From NCBI RefSeq assembly GCF_003075415.1, contig NZ_QDAH01000004.1, positions 1 to 64,000 on the forward strand: DNA of 64,000 bases. Reading direction: 5' to 3'. This document shows, in pieces, positions 28,235-37,492 of this stretch (the stretch's first letter is position 1; the number at the start of each line of letters is the position of its first letter). The position numbers were made by a program, and so were the translations under genes. The notes under the pieces are model-generated. The model was not told where the DNA came from. It saw only the letters and a program-made list of their open reading frames with translations, and made no database searches. Source of the stretch: Microvirga sp. KLBC 81 (GTDB taxonomy: Bacteria > Pseudomonadota > Alphaproteobacteria > Rhizobiales > Beijerinckiaceae).

Positions 28235-30616
28235 CTACTTATCGGGGTCGAAAAGGGGCGGATCGACCGGAATGGGCATGCTCATCGTGAAGCGGAGCCC
28301 TTCTTCCCGGAAGTCCATGTTGACCTTAGCTTGCAGTTGCGCGGACAGGACCCGCTGCAGCAGGCGGGAGCCGAAGCCTTGGCGAGCTGGATTTGTGACA
28401 CGTGGTCCGCCATTCTCCGTCCAGGTGAACTGCAACATCGGACGCTCCTCGCTGTGCTCGATGTGCCAACGGACCTCAACCTGCCCGCCAAAGGTAGATA
28501 AAGCGCCATGCTTGGCAGCGTTGGTCGTGAGCTCGTGGATCGCCATACCAATAGGCACCGCCGCTTCCGAGGGTAGCTCGACATGCGGGCCATCGATGAA
28601 GATGCGATTGCGGGCCTCATCTTCGTAGGGGCCGAGCTCTGTCTCCACCAGCTCCTGTAAATCGGCTTTCTGCCACAGGTCTTCGGTGAGCAGGTTGTGG
28701 GTGCGTGCAAGCGATACGATGCGACCTACGAATCCTTGATAGAACTCGTCGATGCTGGATGCGGTGCGCGCAGTCGAGCCCACGATGGCTTGCACGGTCG
28801 CCAAGGTGTTCTTCACGCGATGGTGGAGTTCGCGGATCAGCAGCTGCTGGCGCTCCTCCGCCTGCTTGTGTTTGGTCACATCGATGTTGACCCCGACAAT
28901 ACGCGAGGGGCTGCCATCCGGGGCATAGAAGATTACCATGGTGCCTTCTATGTTGCGGTAAGTTCCGTCCGCCAGCGGAATTCGATAGGTGAACGACAGC
29001 TCGCGGTCGTGGCGAGCGGTGGCCTCGCTGAAAGTCCTTTCGAAGAGGGCGACGTCATCCGGGTGAGCACGCGAGGCCCAGCCTTGATAGTTGCCTTCGA
29101 AGGTATTGGGCCCAAGACCGAACAGAGCCTCCTGCTCAGACGTCCAAGTAATGGAATTAGAAGACACGTCCCAGTCGAAAACACCGATCCGCGCGGCGCG
29201 CTGTGCCAGCGACAGGCGCTCCTCGCTGATACGCAATGCCGCTTCCGTCATTTTCAAATCATGGATGTCGACGCTGGTGCCGACCCACCCTTTGAATTCG
29301 CCGCTCGCGCTGTGCACAGGTGCCGCTCGAATGATATGCCAGCGATATTCCCCTTCCGCCGAGCGGTAGCGGACCTCGGTGGTATAAGGGGTTTCATTGG
29401 CAACGACAGGCTTTAACTCTTCGGTCATTCTCACCCAATCGTCCGGGTGAATGGCAGCCGTCCAGCTATGCCCCAGGGCCTCTTCCGGAGACAGACCCGA
29501 ATAGGTCACCCACCGTTCATTCGTGTAAGTCAATTCCAGGTTAGGCTTTACAATCCACACCAGAGCGGGAAGGGATTCCGCGATGAGCTTGAAGCGTGCT
29601 TCCGTCTCGCGAAGATTCGCCTCCGCCCGGACCTTCTCTATGGCAAGCCAAGTGCGCTCCGCCACATCTTCGACAAGCGCGATCTCATCGCTCGTCCAAT
29701 CCCGAGGCACCGATGAATGGACGTAGAATTCGGCGATGAAGCGTCCACCCTTGTGAAGAGGTACGACAAAACCCGAACGCACGTTCCTGCTGAGGAGTGA
29801 CTGGGCAACCGAATTGGCAATGCGGGGATCACTTGCCATGTCGTTGACGATGGCAGGTTGTCCGCGCCTCAACGACGCAAGAATCCCTGAGCAATGGTCC
29901 AGCCTTTCAACCCTGCCTTCGTTGCTGATGAGCCCCCACGACCACTCGCGTTCGATGACGACAACGCCGCGTTCCTCATCGACTTCGCCATAGCCCGCGG
30001 TATCGACCTTCAGGAACTCGCTTACCCTGCGTGCAGCGATCTCCATCATCTTATACTGGTCGTCGATATTGCCGAGCTGATCGTTGAGCTTGAGGAGGAA
30101 CTCCTGGCGGCGCTGAACCTGGTCCATTTCCTCCCTGATCTTTTGCCGCTCCTTGACGTCCTGCATAACACCCATGAACCGGATCGGCTTGTCGCCTTCA
30201 TAGATGGCACCGCCACGCACGTGGACATGGCCGATGTTTCCGTCAGCCTTCAGGACCCGGTGCTCGATGTTGAAATCCGTCCTGGTGCGAAGGGCATAGG
30301 AAACGGCTTGATTGATGCGCTCGAGGTCGGCCGGGTGGAACATGGCCTGAAGCTCGGTATGCGTGAGCTTTGCGTCCGGCTTGAGGCCCAGACAGGCTTT
30401 GAAGGCGGCTGTGCCCGTGACCTCGCCCGTCTCGAGATCGCGCTCCCATGATCCGAGCTTTCCAACGTCGAGAGCCATGCGCAGTTTGCCGCTGGTCAGG
30501 CGCAGGGCCAGCTCCGTCTCGCGCAGTTGGCGCTCAAGCTCCACGATCCGCTGCTTGTCGTCCTTCTGGAGGGAAATGACCTCATCAGGGGCCGGTAAAC
30601 CACCGCGCTTGCTCAT
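28235..30616 (-). CDS. Multi-PAS/GAF HWE-family sensor histidine kinase
   Basis: Soluble sensor kinase of 793 residues. Order from the N terminus: coiled coil (about 15-45), PAS (SWERDLETGEVTGTAAF), a GAF domain (LNDQLGNIDDQYKMMEIAAR onward, about 170-330), PAS (LVWIVKPNLELTYTNERWVT), PAS (IGVFDWDVSSNSITWTSEQE), then the kinase. The phosphoacceptor His lies in RELHHRVKNTLATVQAIVGS, the N-box in MAIHELTTNAAKHGALS, and the HWE-defining Trp-x-Glu in FTWTENGG. HWE kinases are abundant in Rhizobiales, often for light or general stress sensing. No response regulator is adjacent, so it is an orphan kinase; the signal is unknown. Confidence 0.92.
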   Translation of the reverse strand: MSKRGGLPAPDEVISLQKDDKQRIVELERQLRETELALRLTSGKLRMALDVGKLGSWERDLETGEVTGTAAFKACLGLKPDAKLTHTELQAMFHPADLERINQAVSYALRTRTDFNIEHRVLKADGNIGHVHVRGGAIYEGDKPIRFMGVMQDVKERQKIREEMDQVQRRQEFLLKLNDQLGNIDDQYKMMEIAARRVSEFLKVDTAGYGEVDEERGVVVIEREWSWGLISNEGRVERLDHCSGILASLRRGQPAIVNDMASDPRIANSVAQSLLSRNVRSGFVVPLHKGGRFIAEFYVHSSVPRDWTSDEIALVEDVAERTWLAIEKVRAEANLRETEARFKLIAESLPALVWIVKPNLELTYTNERWVTYSGLSPEEALGHSWTAAIHPDDWVRMTEELKPVVANETPYTTEVRYRSAEGEYRWHIIRAAPVHSASGEFKGWVGTSVDIHDLKMTEAALRISEERLSLAQRAARIGVFDWDVSSNSITWTSEQEALFGLGPNTFEGNYQGWASRAHPDDVALFERTFSEATARHDRELSFTYRIPLADGTYRNIEGTMVIFYAPDGSPSRIVGVNIDVTKHKQAEERQQLLIRELHHRVKNTLATVQAIVGSTARTASSIDEFYQGFVGRIVSLARTHNLLTEDLWQKADLQELVETELGPYEDEARNRIFIDGPHVELPSEAAVPIGMAIHELTTNAAKHGALSTFGGQVEVRWHIEHSEERPMLQFTWTENGGPRVTNPARQGFGSRLLQRVLSAQLQAKVNMDFREEGLRFTMSMPIPVDPPLFDPDK

Positions 30617-30665
30617 GGACGCTCACTCTCGACAGGACTGCACCTCACCATGGTGATGAGTTATA

Positions 30666-32777
30666 TCATGCCTGAAATCCCTCAATGCATTTGATTGCAA
30701 AAACATACGCAAGGGCAACCTCTTCCAGGCGGTCGAAGCGCCCGGAGGCCCCGCCATGGCCTGCATCCATGTTGAGCTTGAGCAGGATCGGGCCACCTCC
30801 CGTCATCATAGCTCTGAGGCGGGCCACCCATTTCGCCGGTTCCCAATAGGTCACGCGCGGGTCTGTGAGGCCCGCGAGCGACAGGATCGCCGGGTAGATC
30901 TGGGATTTAACATTGTCATAGGGCGAATAAGACAGGATGGTGCGGAAAGCGGCTTCATCGGCGGCCGGGTTCCCCCACTCGGGCCATTCGGGCGGGGTGA
31001 GGGGGAGTTCCGCATCCAGCATGGTGTTGAGCACGTCGACGAAAGGCACTTCGGCGATGATGCCCGCGAAGAGGTCCGGCGCCATATTGGCGACCGCTCC
31101 CATCAGCATGCCGCCCGCGCTGCCGCCATGGGCCACGATCCGCCCGCGCGCGGTGTAGCCTGCCTGGACCAGCGCCTCGCCGCTGGCGATGAAGTCCTTG
31201 AAGGTGTTAGGCTTCTTCTCGCGCTTGCCGTCGAGATACCAGCGCCATCCCTTTTCCGTGCCGCCCCGGATATGGGCGATGGCGTAGACGAAGCCCCGGT
31301 CGACGAGAGACAGGATGCTGGTGCGGAAGCTCGCCGGCATGGACATGCCGTAGGAGCCATACCCGTAGAGCAGGCAGGGAGCCGATCCGTCGAGCGCGAT
31401 CTCACGTCGGTGCAGGATCGAAATCGGCACCTGTTCCCCATCCGGGGAGGTGGCGAAGAGACGGCGCGTGACGTAGTCCGCCGGATTGTGGCCGCTGGGG
31501 ACCTCCTGGCGCTTGCGGAGCGTCCGCTCGCCCGTAATCAAGTGGTAATCCGTCACCTCGTTCGGTGTGGTGAGCGATGAATAGTGGTAGCGGATCACAT
31601 CCGTGTCGAACTCGTAGCCGGGAGTGAAACCGAGTGAATAGGCCTCCTCGTCGAAGGCAATCGCCTCCTCCCGTCCCGTTGCGATCTCACGCAGCACGAT
31701 CCGCGGGCTCGCATTCTCCCGCTCCAGGCGCACGAGATAGCGGGCGAGCGCCACGACTGAGAGAATCATGATGCCCGGGCGGTAGGGAACAAGATCCTTC
31801 CAAGAGGCGCGCCCGGGCGTTGCGACCGGAGCGGTCACGATCTTGAAGTCCTCTGCGCCGTCCGCGTTGGTGAGGATGATCAGGCTGTCCCCGTGGTGCT
31901 CCACATCATATTGCAGCTGTGGGGTACGGGCTTCGACGAGGCGGGGCGTGGCGGCGGCATCGGACCGGTCGAGGAGCCAGACCTCCGAGGTTTCGTGGTC
32001 GCTCGCCTCGATCAGCACGAAAGCATCCGATTGGGTCACACCGAGCTTCACGAAGAAGCCGGGGTCCTTCTCCTCGTAGATCGCTTCATCCCGAGCCGGA
32101 TCGGTGCCGATCAGGTGACGCCTGACCCTGACGGGCCTGTGATTCTCGTCGAGCTCCACATAATAGAAGCCGGAACTGTCGTTGAGCCACACGACTCCGC
32201 CTGAGGTATGAGGCACCTCGTCGGAAAGGTCCTTGCCGGTTTCGAGATCCCGGATGCGAATCGTGAAATATTCGGAGCCCTTCACATCCGAGCCCCAGGC
32301 CAGGAGGCGATGGCTCGGGGAATGGTCCGCGCCGCCCAGGTCGAAGAAGGCGTGGCCTTCGGCCTCCCTGTCCCCATCGAGCATGATCGTCTCATCGCCG
32401 CCTTCCCGAGGCTGGCGGCAGACGAGGGGGTGCTGGCCTCCCTCCCGGTAGCGGGTAAAGTAAGCAAAGGGGCCGTCAGGCTGGGGAACGGAAGAATCGT
32501 CCTCCTTGATGCGCGCGCGCATTTCGGCCACGAGCCGGGTCTGGAAATCCTCCGTGCCGGCAAAGGCGGCGGCCGTATAGGCATTCTCCTGCTCCAGGCA
32601 TTGGCGGATGGACGAATCGAGAGCGGCAGGGTTCTTGAGTACCTCCTTCCAGTTTTCGGCCTTCAGCCATGCGTAATCGTCCTGGATCCTGACCCCATGT
32701 ACCTCGAAGCTGGAAGGCTTTGCGGGGATAACCGGCGCAGAGGGCAGGGGGCGGGACGGAAGGCGCTCGCGTTTCAT
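30666..32777 (-). CDS. ptrB: Oligopeptidase B (S9A family)
   Basis: Cytoplasmic serine peptidase cleaving short peptides after Lys/Arg. From ATG at 32777 it has 703 residues, close to E. coli PtrB (686). The beta-propeller region runs to about residue 400. The catalytic domain then shows PCLLYGYGSYGMSMPASF, HIRGGTEKGWRWYLDGK, the nucleophile in AHGGSAGGMLMGAVANM, Asp in LAGLTDPRVTYWEPAKW and His in DAGHGGASGRFD. The reading frame is open to 32972, but the extra 65 residues are unlike the family. No strong ribosome site is seen. Confidence 0.92.
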   Translation of the reverse strand: MKRERLPSRPLPSAPVIPAKPSSFEVHGVRIQDDYAWLKAENWKEVLKNPAALDSSIRQCLEQENAYTAAAFAGTEDFQTRLVAEMRARIKEDDSSVPQPDGPFAYFTRYREGGQHPLVCRQPREGGDETIMLDGDREAEGHAFFDLGGADHSPSHRLLAWGSDVKGSEYFTIRIRDLETGKDLSDEVPHTSGGVVWLNDSSGFYYVELDENHRPVRVRRHLIGTDPARDEAIYEEKDPGFFVKLGVTQSDAFVLIEASDHETSEVWLLDRSDAAATPRLVEARTPQLQYDVEHHGDSLIILTNADGAEDFKIVTAPVATPGRASWKDLVPYRPGIMILSVVALARYLVRLERENASPRIVLREIATGREEAIAFDEEAYSLGFTPGYEFDTDVIRYHYSSLTTPNEVTDYHLITGERTLRKRQEVPSGHNPADYVTRRLFATSPDGEQVPISILHRREIALDGSAPCLLYGYGSYGMSMPASFRTSILSLVDRGFVYAIAHIRGGTEKGWRWYLDGKREKKPNTFKDFIASGEALVQAGYTARGRIVAHGGSAGGMLMGAVANMAPDLFAGIIAEVPFVDVLNTMLDAELPLTPPEWPEWGNPAADEAAFRTILSYSPYDNVKSQIYPAILSLAGLTDPRVTYWEPAKWVARLRAMMTGGGPILLKLNMDAGHGGASGRFDRLEEVALAYVFAIKCIEGFQA

Positions 32778-33208
32778 GAAACTATCCGGATCGGGTCTAG
32801 GGCGGGATCGATTATGCATACATAACTCGAATTTCCCATGCGAGGTCCGCCGCCAGTTACGTTGGGTCATTCGGGTGCGCCATTCGCCAGGCGTCTTTTT
32901 AGCTACTTCTTCTGGTTGAACAGGCGCGAATTCAATATTCTGTTGCTCAAGACCGATTCCGCTTTTTCCCATTGGTTAAACCTGGGTTTATTGCAAACGG
33001 AAAGTTGACCCCAAGTTTTCCAAAGTTTTCCTTCTAATGATCTTGTTTTCAGAGCGAATTTGCCATACCTGAACGAGTAGGCACGATTTCTGTGCGTGTA
33101 CAGTGCGGTTCAAGAATGAAGCAAGCATTGCTTGCGCGATGACTGCTCAAAAATAAGGCCGAAAGGCATTTGAGCTGTTCTTATGGGCCGGAAAGGAAGA
33201 AAATCAAA
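32778..33208. other. 431-base AT-richer intergenic region upstream of mucR
   Basis: Divergent region between oligopeptidase B and mucR. It is visibly richer in A/T than its flanks and contains a direct repeat AAGTTTTCC-AAAGTTTTCC (33013-33031) next to TTGACC (33005). MucR homologues bind AT-rich DNA containing T-A steps and repress their own genes, so autoregulatory sites here are plausible. I could not assign a convincing -35/-10 pair or a small ORF. Confidence 0.4.
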
Positions 33209-33637
33209 ATGAGCGACAATATCGCTGCATCGAACTACATTGAGCTGGCTGCGGATATCGTCTCGGCCTATGTGAGCAACAATTCTGTTCCGTCGGGCGA
33301 GCTGCCTGCGCTGATCAACGATGTCCACTCGGCTCTCATGCGTGTTGGTGGCGGCACCGTCGAAGCCCCGGCCGAGGCTCCGAAGCCTGCCATCCCCGTG
33401 AAGAAGTCCGTCACTCCCGACTACATCGTCTGCCTCGAGGACGGTAAGAAGTTCAAGTCGCTGAAGCGCCATCTGCGCACTCAGTACAACATGACCCCCG
33501 AGCAGTATCGCGAGAAGTGGGCTTTGCCGGTGGATTACCCGATGGTTGCCCCGAACTACGCCAAGGCTCGTTCCGAGCTCGCGAAGGAAATGGGTCTCGG
33601 CCAGCAGCGCCGGAAGCGCCGTTCCTCGCGCGGCTAA
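33209..33637 (+). CDS. mucR: MucR/Ros-family transcriptional regulator
   Basis: Zinc-finger-like DNA-binding regulator of 142 residues, related to H-NS-like MucR proteins that silence AT-rich genes and control exopolysaccharide and virulence. The N terminus ([19 protein letters not shown]) is the oligomerisation part; the DNA-binding core is [20 protein letters not shown] followed by [18 protein letters not shown]; the C terminus is basic ([11 protein letters not shown]). The ligand pattern is C-x2-D-x9-H-x3-Q: the last zinc ligand, His in Brucella MucR, is replaced by Gln. The ATG at 33209 has a GGAA site; a strong terminator follows. Confidence 0.94.
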   Translation: MSDNIAASNYIELAADIVSAYVSNNSVPSGELPALINDVHSALMRVGGGTVEAPAEAPKPAIPVKKSVTPDYIVCLEDGKKFKSLKRHLRTQYNMTPEQYREKWALPVDYPMVAPNYAKARSELAKEMGLGQQRRKRRSSRG

Positions 33638-33661
33638 GCCGGGCAAGGCATGCGCCTTTTG

Positions 33662-33690
33662 AAGCCGCCCTCCGGGGGCGGCTTTTGTTT
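33662..33690 (+). terminator. Rho-independent terminator of mucR
   Basis: Stem AAGCCGCCC (33662-33670) with GGGCGGCTT (33676-33684), loop TCCGG, followed by TTGTTTT. Located 25 bases after the mucR stop. Confidence 0.93.
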
Positions 33691-33862
33691 TCGGTCACGA
33701 CGCGATCGCGCCTTCATGGCGTTTGTTGGCCCAAGAGGGGTGGTGCCTAAGTTATCCTCACTCTTATCAACAGATTTGAATCTCATTGACAGATAGGAAT
33801 AAGCGCCCACTATCAGAGGTGGAGGGGTGAGTCCTTTCTTTCTTTATTTTTAGGAACAAAAC

Positions 33863-34831
33863 ATGAACAAAAATGAGAACGAGCGAGTTCATCAAACGAT
33901 TGCCCCCGCAGGGATTACCGTGCGCCGGAAGACTAAAAAGCAAAGGCTTGCCAATCAGATGAGAGGGGCGGGCGGTCCTGTTCCCATGGCGGCATGGTCC
34001 ACATCCCTCCCGCGAGAGGCAGCACGACTTCTGGCTGTGCTCGACGTTGCGGAAACTCGCGTCATGGTCGATCCCACCGACGAGGGGAGCGTCATCGTCC
34101 ACAGGAAGCGCGCAGGCATATCGGTCGGTGCCGGGCGCTTTGGAGCCGCGGATGCGGAGACGCTCGTTCGGCAGGATCTTGCCTGCTGGCAGCGTGGCGA
34201 AGCGGGACAAAGGACGCTGGTTCTGAGCGAGGCGGGCCGCTCTTATCTGCGCCGCGCGTCCGTGGATGAGCCGGAAGCAGCCTTTCTGCACCAGCACCGG
34301 GAAACCGTCACCGCCACGATCCAGACCGAGGTCGGCTTGAAACGGGTGCGGATGGATGCGGAGGAGAGTCCTCTCGACTGGCTGCGCCGCCGCAAGGATC
34401 GCAACGGGGTGCCGATGATCGACGAGTCCGCTTATCAGGCCGGCGAGAGGCTGCGCACGGACATCATGCTGGCTGGCCTCTTGCCGGGCGTGACGGCGCG
34501 GTGGGATGCGATGCCGACCGGGGGTGGTCCTGCCTCACCGTCGGAGGCGACCGATCGCATGATTGCCGCCCGCCAGCGCATCCGGCATGCCTTCGATGCA
34601 GTCGGTTCCGACTTCAGCGATCTGCTCATGGATCTGTGCGGCTTCCTGAAGGGTCTGGAACAGATCGAACGCGAGCGGGGGTGGCCACAGCGCTCCGCCA
34701 AGATCGTGGTGCGCCTCGCCTTGGCAAGGCTCGCCGAGCATTACGGCATCGAAGCCGCCGCACGGGGACCTGCGGGTTCGCGCGGCATCAAGACGTGGCG
34801 GGCCGTCGTGATCGAGGGAGGGCGGGCCTAA
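33863..34831 (+). CDS. DUF6456 family protein
   Basis: Conserved alphaproteobacterial protein of 322 residues with unknown function. Two parts are visible: an N-terminal segment (residues 45-150) resembling a winged-helix arrangement (REAARLLAVLDVAETRVMVD to GQRTLVLSEAGRSYLRR), and the C-terminal DUF6456 core (ESPLDWLRRRKDRNGVPMID, ERLRTDIMLAGLLPGVTARW, DLLMDLCGFLKGLEQIERER, ending GIKTWRAVVIEGG). The core's dense Arg/Trp content suggests nucleic-acid binding; this is inference. Monogenic, downstream of mucR but separated by its terminator; repeat copies A2 and B1 follow. Confidence 0.8.
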   Translation: MNKNENERVHQTIAPAGITVRRKTKKQRLANQMRGAGGPVPMAAWSTSLPREAARLLAVLDVAETRVMVDPTDEGSVIVHRKRAGISVGAGRFGAADAETLVRQDLACWQRGEAGQRTLVLSEAGRSYLRRASVDEPEAAFLHQHRETVTATIQTEVGLKRVRMDAEESPLDWLRRRKDRNGVPMIDESAYQAGERLRTDIMLAGLLPGVTARWDAMPTGGGPASPSEATDRMIAARQRIRHAFDAVGSDFSDLLMDLCGFLKGLEQIERERGWPQRSAKIVVRLALARLAEHYGIEAAARGPAGSRGIKTWRAVVIEGGRA

Positions 34832-34844
34832 AGAGCGAGGCCTA

Positions 34845-34959
34845 GCGCCTCGTGCGGAAAAGTGGACCCGGTTTTACGCTTCAACGATGCGCTCTCTAGA
34901 GAAGGGAGCATCGGATTGGTCCCAAAAGTGTAAGTCCACTTTTGGGTCCGATGCTCTAG
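34845..34959. repeat. Palindromic repeat, family A (copy A2)
   Basis: Starts near GCGCCTCGTGCGGAAAAGTGG, continues through CCGGTTTTACGC, CGATGCGCTC and AGAGAAGGGAGCATCGG, and ends with ACTTTTGGGTCCGATGCTCT. The second palindrome pairs CATCGGATTGGTCCCAAAAG with CTTTTGGGTCCGATG with a small insertion. It runs directly into copy B1. Confidence 0.88.
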
Positions 34960-35053
34960 AGCTGATTCCATTGGCACGGAATCAGCTCTCTTCTTTGCCG
35001 GGCCGCATTCTTTGATGGTGAGCCGGAGCCACTTCACCAAAAAAAGCTCTAGA
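34957..35053. repeat. Palindromic repeat, family B (copy B1)
   Basis: Opens with AGAGCTGATTCCATTGGCAC, forms the hairpin AGCTGATTCC/GGAATCAGCT, continues CTCTTCTTTGCCGGGCCGCA, then GGTGAGCCGGAGCCACTTCA, and ends AAAGCTCTAGAG. Its last bases contain the CTA that is the sufE stop codon on the minus strand. The other copy is 46044-46138. Confidence 0.85.
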
Positions 35054-35477
35054 GAGCAGCCTGGGCCATCTGCGCATCGCGGCGGATGCGCTCGACCATG
35101 GATCTGACGCCGTTCGACCGTTGCGGCGTCAGATGTTCCGCAAGGCCAAGCTCCTTGAAAAGGCCAAGCGCATCGGTGGAGAGGGCTTCCTCGGGCGTCT
35201 TGCCGTTGTAGAGCGCGATCATGAGCGCCACGAGGCCGCGGACGATGTGGGCGTCGCTATCCCCCAGAAGGTGGAGCACAGGCTCGCCGTCGGATTGGTC
35301 GAGGCGCATCTCGAGCCAGACCTGGCTCGCGCAGCCCTTCACCTTGTTCGCCTCGGTATGGGCTTCCTCCGGCAGCGGCTCCATCATCCGCCCCAGCTCA
35401 ATCACATAGCGATAGCGCTCTTCCCAGTCGTCGAGCAGCTCGAAATTGGAGACGATCTCGTCAATGGTCGGCAGCAT
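35049..35477 (-). CDS. sufE: SufE family cysteine desulfuration protein
   Basis: Accepts persulfide sulfur from the SufS desulfurase for Fe-S cluster assembly. The 142-residue protein has the active-site Cys in NKVKGCASQVWLEM, preceded by RYRYVIELGRMMEPLPEEAH, and the conserved ADxFKELGLAEHLTPQRSNG-type tail (here DALGLFKELGLAEHLTPQRS). No suf operon is near; SufE is often encoded alone in Rhizobiales. Start at 35477 matches homologues (MLPTIDEIVSNFELLDDW); an ATG at 35504 would add nine residues, and neither has a clear ribosome site. The TAG stop lies within repeat B1. Confidence 0.93.
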   Translation of the reverse strand: MLPTIDEIVSNFELLDDWEERYRYVIELGRMMEPLPEEAHTEANKVKGCASQVWLEMRLDQSDGEPVLHLLGDSDAHIVRGLVALMIALYNGKTPEEALSTDALGLFKELGLAEHLTPQRSNGVRSMVERIRRDAQMAQAAL

Positions 35478-35545
35478 GGCATCCCTGCTTTGTCTGCCGT
35501 TCATATAATCATTGCCGAAGCGTTTGGCGACGGGCCGGCTGACAA

Positions 35546-35875
35546 TCAGCCGCGGGGTTTGTGTCCTCGGGCCGCACGGTCTTCCGGCTGCAGCGTGTCG
35601 GAGGGCTTCGGGGAGGCGGGCGTGAGGCCAGAGGTGGTCAGGATCTTGTCGACCACGGCTTGCTTGGCCCTATCGGGCAGGGCCTGCCACACGGTTTCCA
35701 AATGGCCCGGCGTTCCCTCGGCCGCAGGCGAGGCTGTCGTTGCTGGGGCCGCCTGCGCGACCTTCTTCGGGGCGAAGAACTCCTGCAGCGGATCGGGTCC
35801 CTCGCCACGCTGACGAACGGGCGAGTAGTAAAAAATAACACCGACGATGACGACGAAACGCAGGATCGAAAACAT
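35546..35875 (-). CDS. Small membrane-anchored protein (DUF5330-like, unknown function)
   Basis: The 109-residue protein has one N-terminal hydrophobic helix (ILRFVVIVGVIFYYSPV), an Ala/Pro-rich linker (VAQAAPATTASPAAEGTPG), a short helical segment (LETVWQALPDRAKQAVVDKI) and a polar basic tail. The anchor plus LPDRAKQAVVD-like helix resembles small proteins placed in DUF5330 in Rhizobiales, but I hold this loosely. It lies 68 bases upstream of sufE on the same strand and may be co-transcribed. Confidence 0.6.
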   Translation of the reverse strand: MFSILRFVVIVGVIFYYSPVRQRGEGPDPLQEFFAPKKVAQAAPATTASPAAEGTPGHLETVWQALPDRAKQAVVDKILTTSGLTPASPKPSDTLQPEDRAARGHKPRG

Positions 35876-36281
35876 ATGGCGGCTGCTGGTTGCCTGAACA
35901 GGTCGAAAGGTGATGCATCATAACGTGCCGGACCGGCGGCGCGTAGGCGAAGGCCAGACAACCTGCGAACAGGATGAATCAATCGTTAAAGACCCGGCGG
36001 CCAGCGACGAGGTTGTTAAGGTCTTTGAATTTCAAGGAAAAAGATAGGATGCGTGTTCCGCTTGAGGCTGCGGCCACGTTCATTTGCCCGTCAGCCGCCA
36101 TGGTTTAGAAAGGCAAGAGGGCATGGTTTTAGTGTTCGCTTAAGGCGCCTCTGCCACGCTTTCGACAAGAAGAGGGAGGAGCGGCTTTGGATGCTCTCGC
36201 CGGTGACCTCCGGCATCGGCTCGGGGCTTGTCACGGAGAGGATGCGCCCAACCATCATGCTGCTCCTTCAATAACAGGGTG
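35876..36281. other. 406-base intergenic region
   Basis: Divergent region between the DUF5330-like gene and the peptidoglycan-binding gene. It holds two GTTAA motifs (near 35995 and 36015) and the stretch TTTGAATTTCAAGG, but I see no convincing promoter pair, repeat or RNA. A 19-codon frame from 36048 with AAGGA nine bases upstream exists but has no supporting features. Confidence 0.4.
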
Positions 36282-37151
36282 ATGCTTGTGCGTGACGCTT
36301 TCGCTGCCGAGTCCGATGACGATTTCGATCTGCCCGCTGTCGTGCGGCGGAAGGCTCCGCCGCGTCCGCAGCAAAAGCGTGCGGCGAAGCGGCCACCGCG
36401 CAGGATCGGCTTAGGGGAGCGCCTGGTCACGCAGGCTCTGAACCATCCCGGCCGCATGGTGGCGGCCATTTTCCTCACGGGCTGTGCCGGCGTGATCGCG
36501 TGGAACGCGCTGCTGTTGCAGAACGTCCGGCATCCTGCGCCGCTTTTCACCCATCGTGATCCGGCGGTTGCTGTCGCTCCTGCGCCATTGCCTGCGTCCG
36601 CACAGCCCTTGCCTCCGGCGCGGCCGGGCGCTGAGTCTTCGGAGACGCAAGACATGGCTGCGCACGAGGAGCCTGCCATACAGGATCCGGCCCCCATTGA
36701 AGCCGCTCCGGCGCCAGCAGCTGCTGCACCCCGAGCGGCACCGCGCAGTGCCATCTCTGATCTGATCCGCAACAACGGCGTACCCAGTGCCGCGCCTCAG
36801 CCGCAACCCGCACGCACGCAGCAGGCCGCGGTTCAGGCTCCTGCTTCCGCATCCGCTTCCGCGCGAGCATCTACTGTGCGCGATCCGATTGCGGAAATGA
36901 TCCGCCTCGGCGGTCCGGTGCCGACGCCGCCTGCCAATGTGGGGCGGCCCGACGGAGGTGACATCGTGCTCTCCGGCCAGCGCGCACTCGCGCGCCTAGG
37001 GTACGGCGTGAAGGTCGATGGCGAGCTGGGACCTGGAACGCGTCAGGCGATTCAGCGCTTCGAGCAGGACAGGCGCCTGCCGGTAACTGGCGCGTTCAGC
37101 CCGCGCACAGTGCGTGAACTCTCCGCGCTGTCGGGCATTGCCGTCCAGTAA
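36282..37151 (+). CDS. Membrane-anchored peptidoglycan-binding domain protein
   Basis: 289-residue protein: a basic cytoplasmic N terminus (RRKAPPRPQQKRAAKRPPRR), one membrane helix (VAAIFLTGCAGVIAWNALLL, about 59-80), a long Ala/Pro-rich periplasmic spacer (about 85-230), and a C-terminal peptidoglycan-binding domain (RALARLGYGVKVDGELGPGT, RQAIQRFEQDRRLPVTGAFS). Two near-repeats in the spacer, SAISDLIRNNG and DPIAEMIRLGG, precede it. Probably a cell-wall tether. The GTG two codons later has better ribosome-site spacing. Its TAA stop overlaps the ATG of the DUF1491 gene by one base, so the two are coupled. Confidence 0.85.
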   Translation: MLVRDAFAAESDDDFDLPAVVRRKAPPRPQQKRAAKRPPRRIGLGERLVTQALNHPGRMVAAIFLTGCAGVIAWNALLLQNVRHPAPLFTHRDPAVAVAPAPLPASAQPLPPARPGAESSETQDMAAHEEPAIQDPAPIEAAPAPAAAAPRAAPRSAISDLIRNNGVPSAAPQPQPARTQQAAVQAPASASASARASTVRDPIAEMIRLGGPVPTPPANVGRPDGGDIVLSGQRALARLGYGVKVDGELGPGTRQAIQRFEQDRRLPVTGAFSPRTVRELSALSGIAVQ

Positions 37152-37492
37152 TGGCTCGCCTTCGCTCCGATTTCTGGGTCTCCGCGTACTTACGCCGCTG
37201 CGGTGTGGAAGGCGTCGACGCCGCGTTGCGCAAGCGCGGTGCTGCCGAGGCCGGAGCGGTTTTCGTCAAGGTCGATCATCTCGACGGCACGGCGAGCCTC
37301 TACGGGCCTGCGCCGCAGCTCTTCGTCGAGGACAGCGACGAGCGTCTCTTCGCGCCGATCTTGCAGGGAGTCATGCCTCTCGATGTGGAGGAGAGAATGG
37401 CGCGCGAGCTTCGCTTCGACTCCGATCTCTGGCTGGTGGAAGTGGATGACCGCGAGGGACGTCACTTCCTCGATCTCGCACCAGACACTTAA
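37151..37492 (+). CDS. DUF1491 family protein
   Basis: Conserved alphaproteobacterial protein of 113 residues with unknown function. The family pattern is clear: RLRSDFWVSAYLRRCGVEG, AAEAGAVFVKVDHLDGTASL, YGPAPQLF and a C-terminal RELRFDSDLWLVEVDDREGR. Compact soluble alpha/beta protein. Translation starts on the last base of the upstream stop (TAATG), implying coupling to the peptidoglycan-binding gene, an arrangement I recall from other Rhizobiales. It overlaps the convergent DUF2336 gene by four bases. Confidence 0.88.
   Translation: MARLRSDFWVSAYLRRCGVEGVDAALRKRGAAEAGAVFVKVDHLDGTASLYGPAPQLFVEDSDERLFAPILQGVMPLDVEERMARELRFDSDLWLVEVDDREGRHFLDLAPDT

Noticed and set aside
32778-32972. 65-residue N-terminal extension of oligopeptidase B
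   Set aside because: Arg-rich sequence with no family similarity; the length from 32777 fits known oligopeptidase B.
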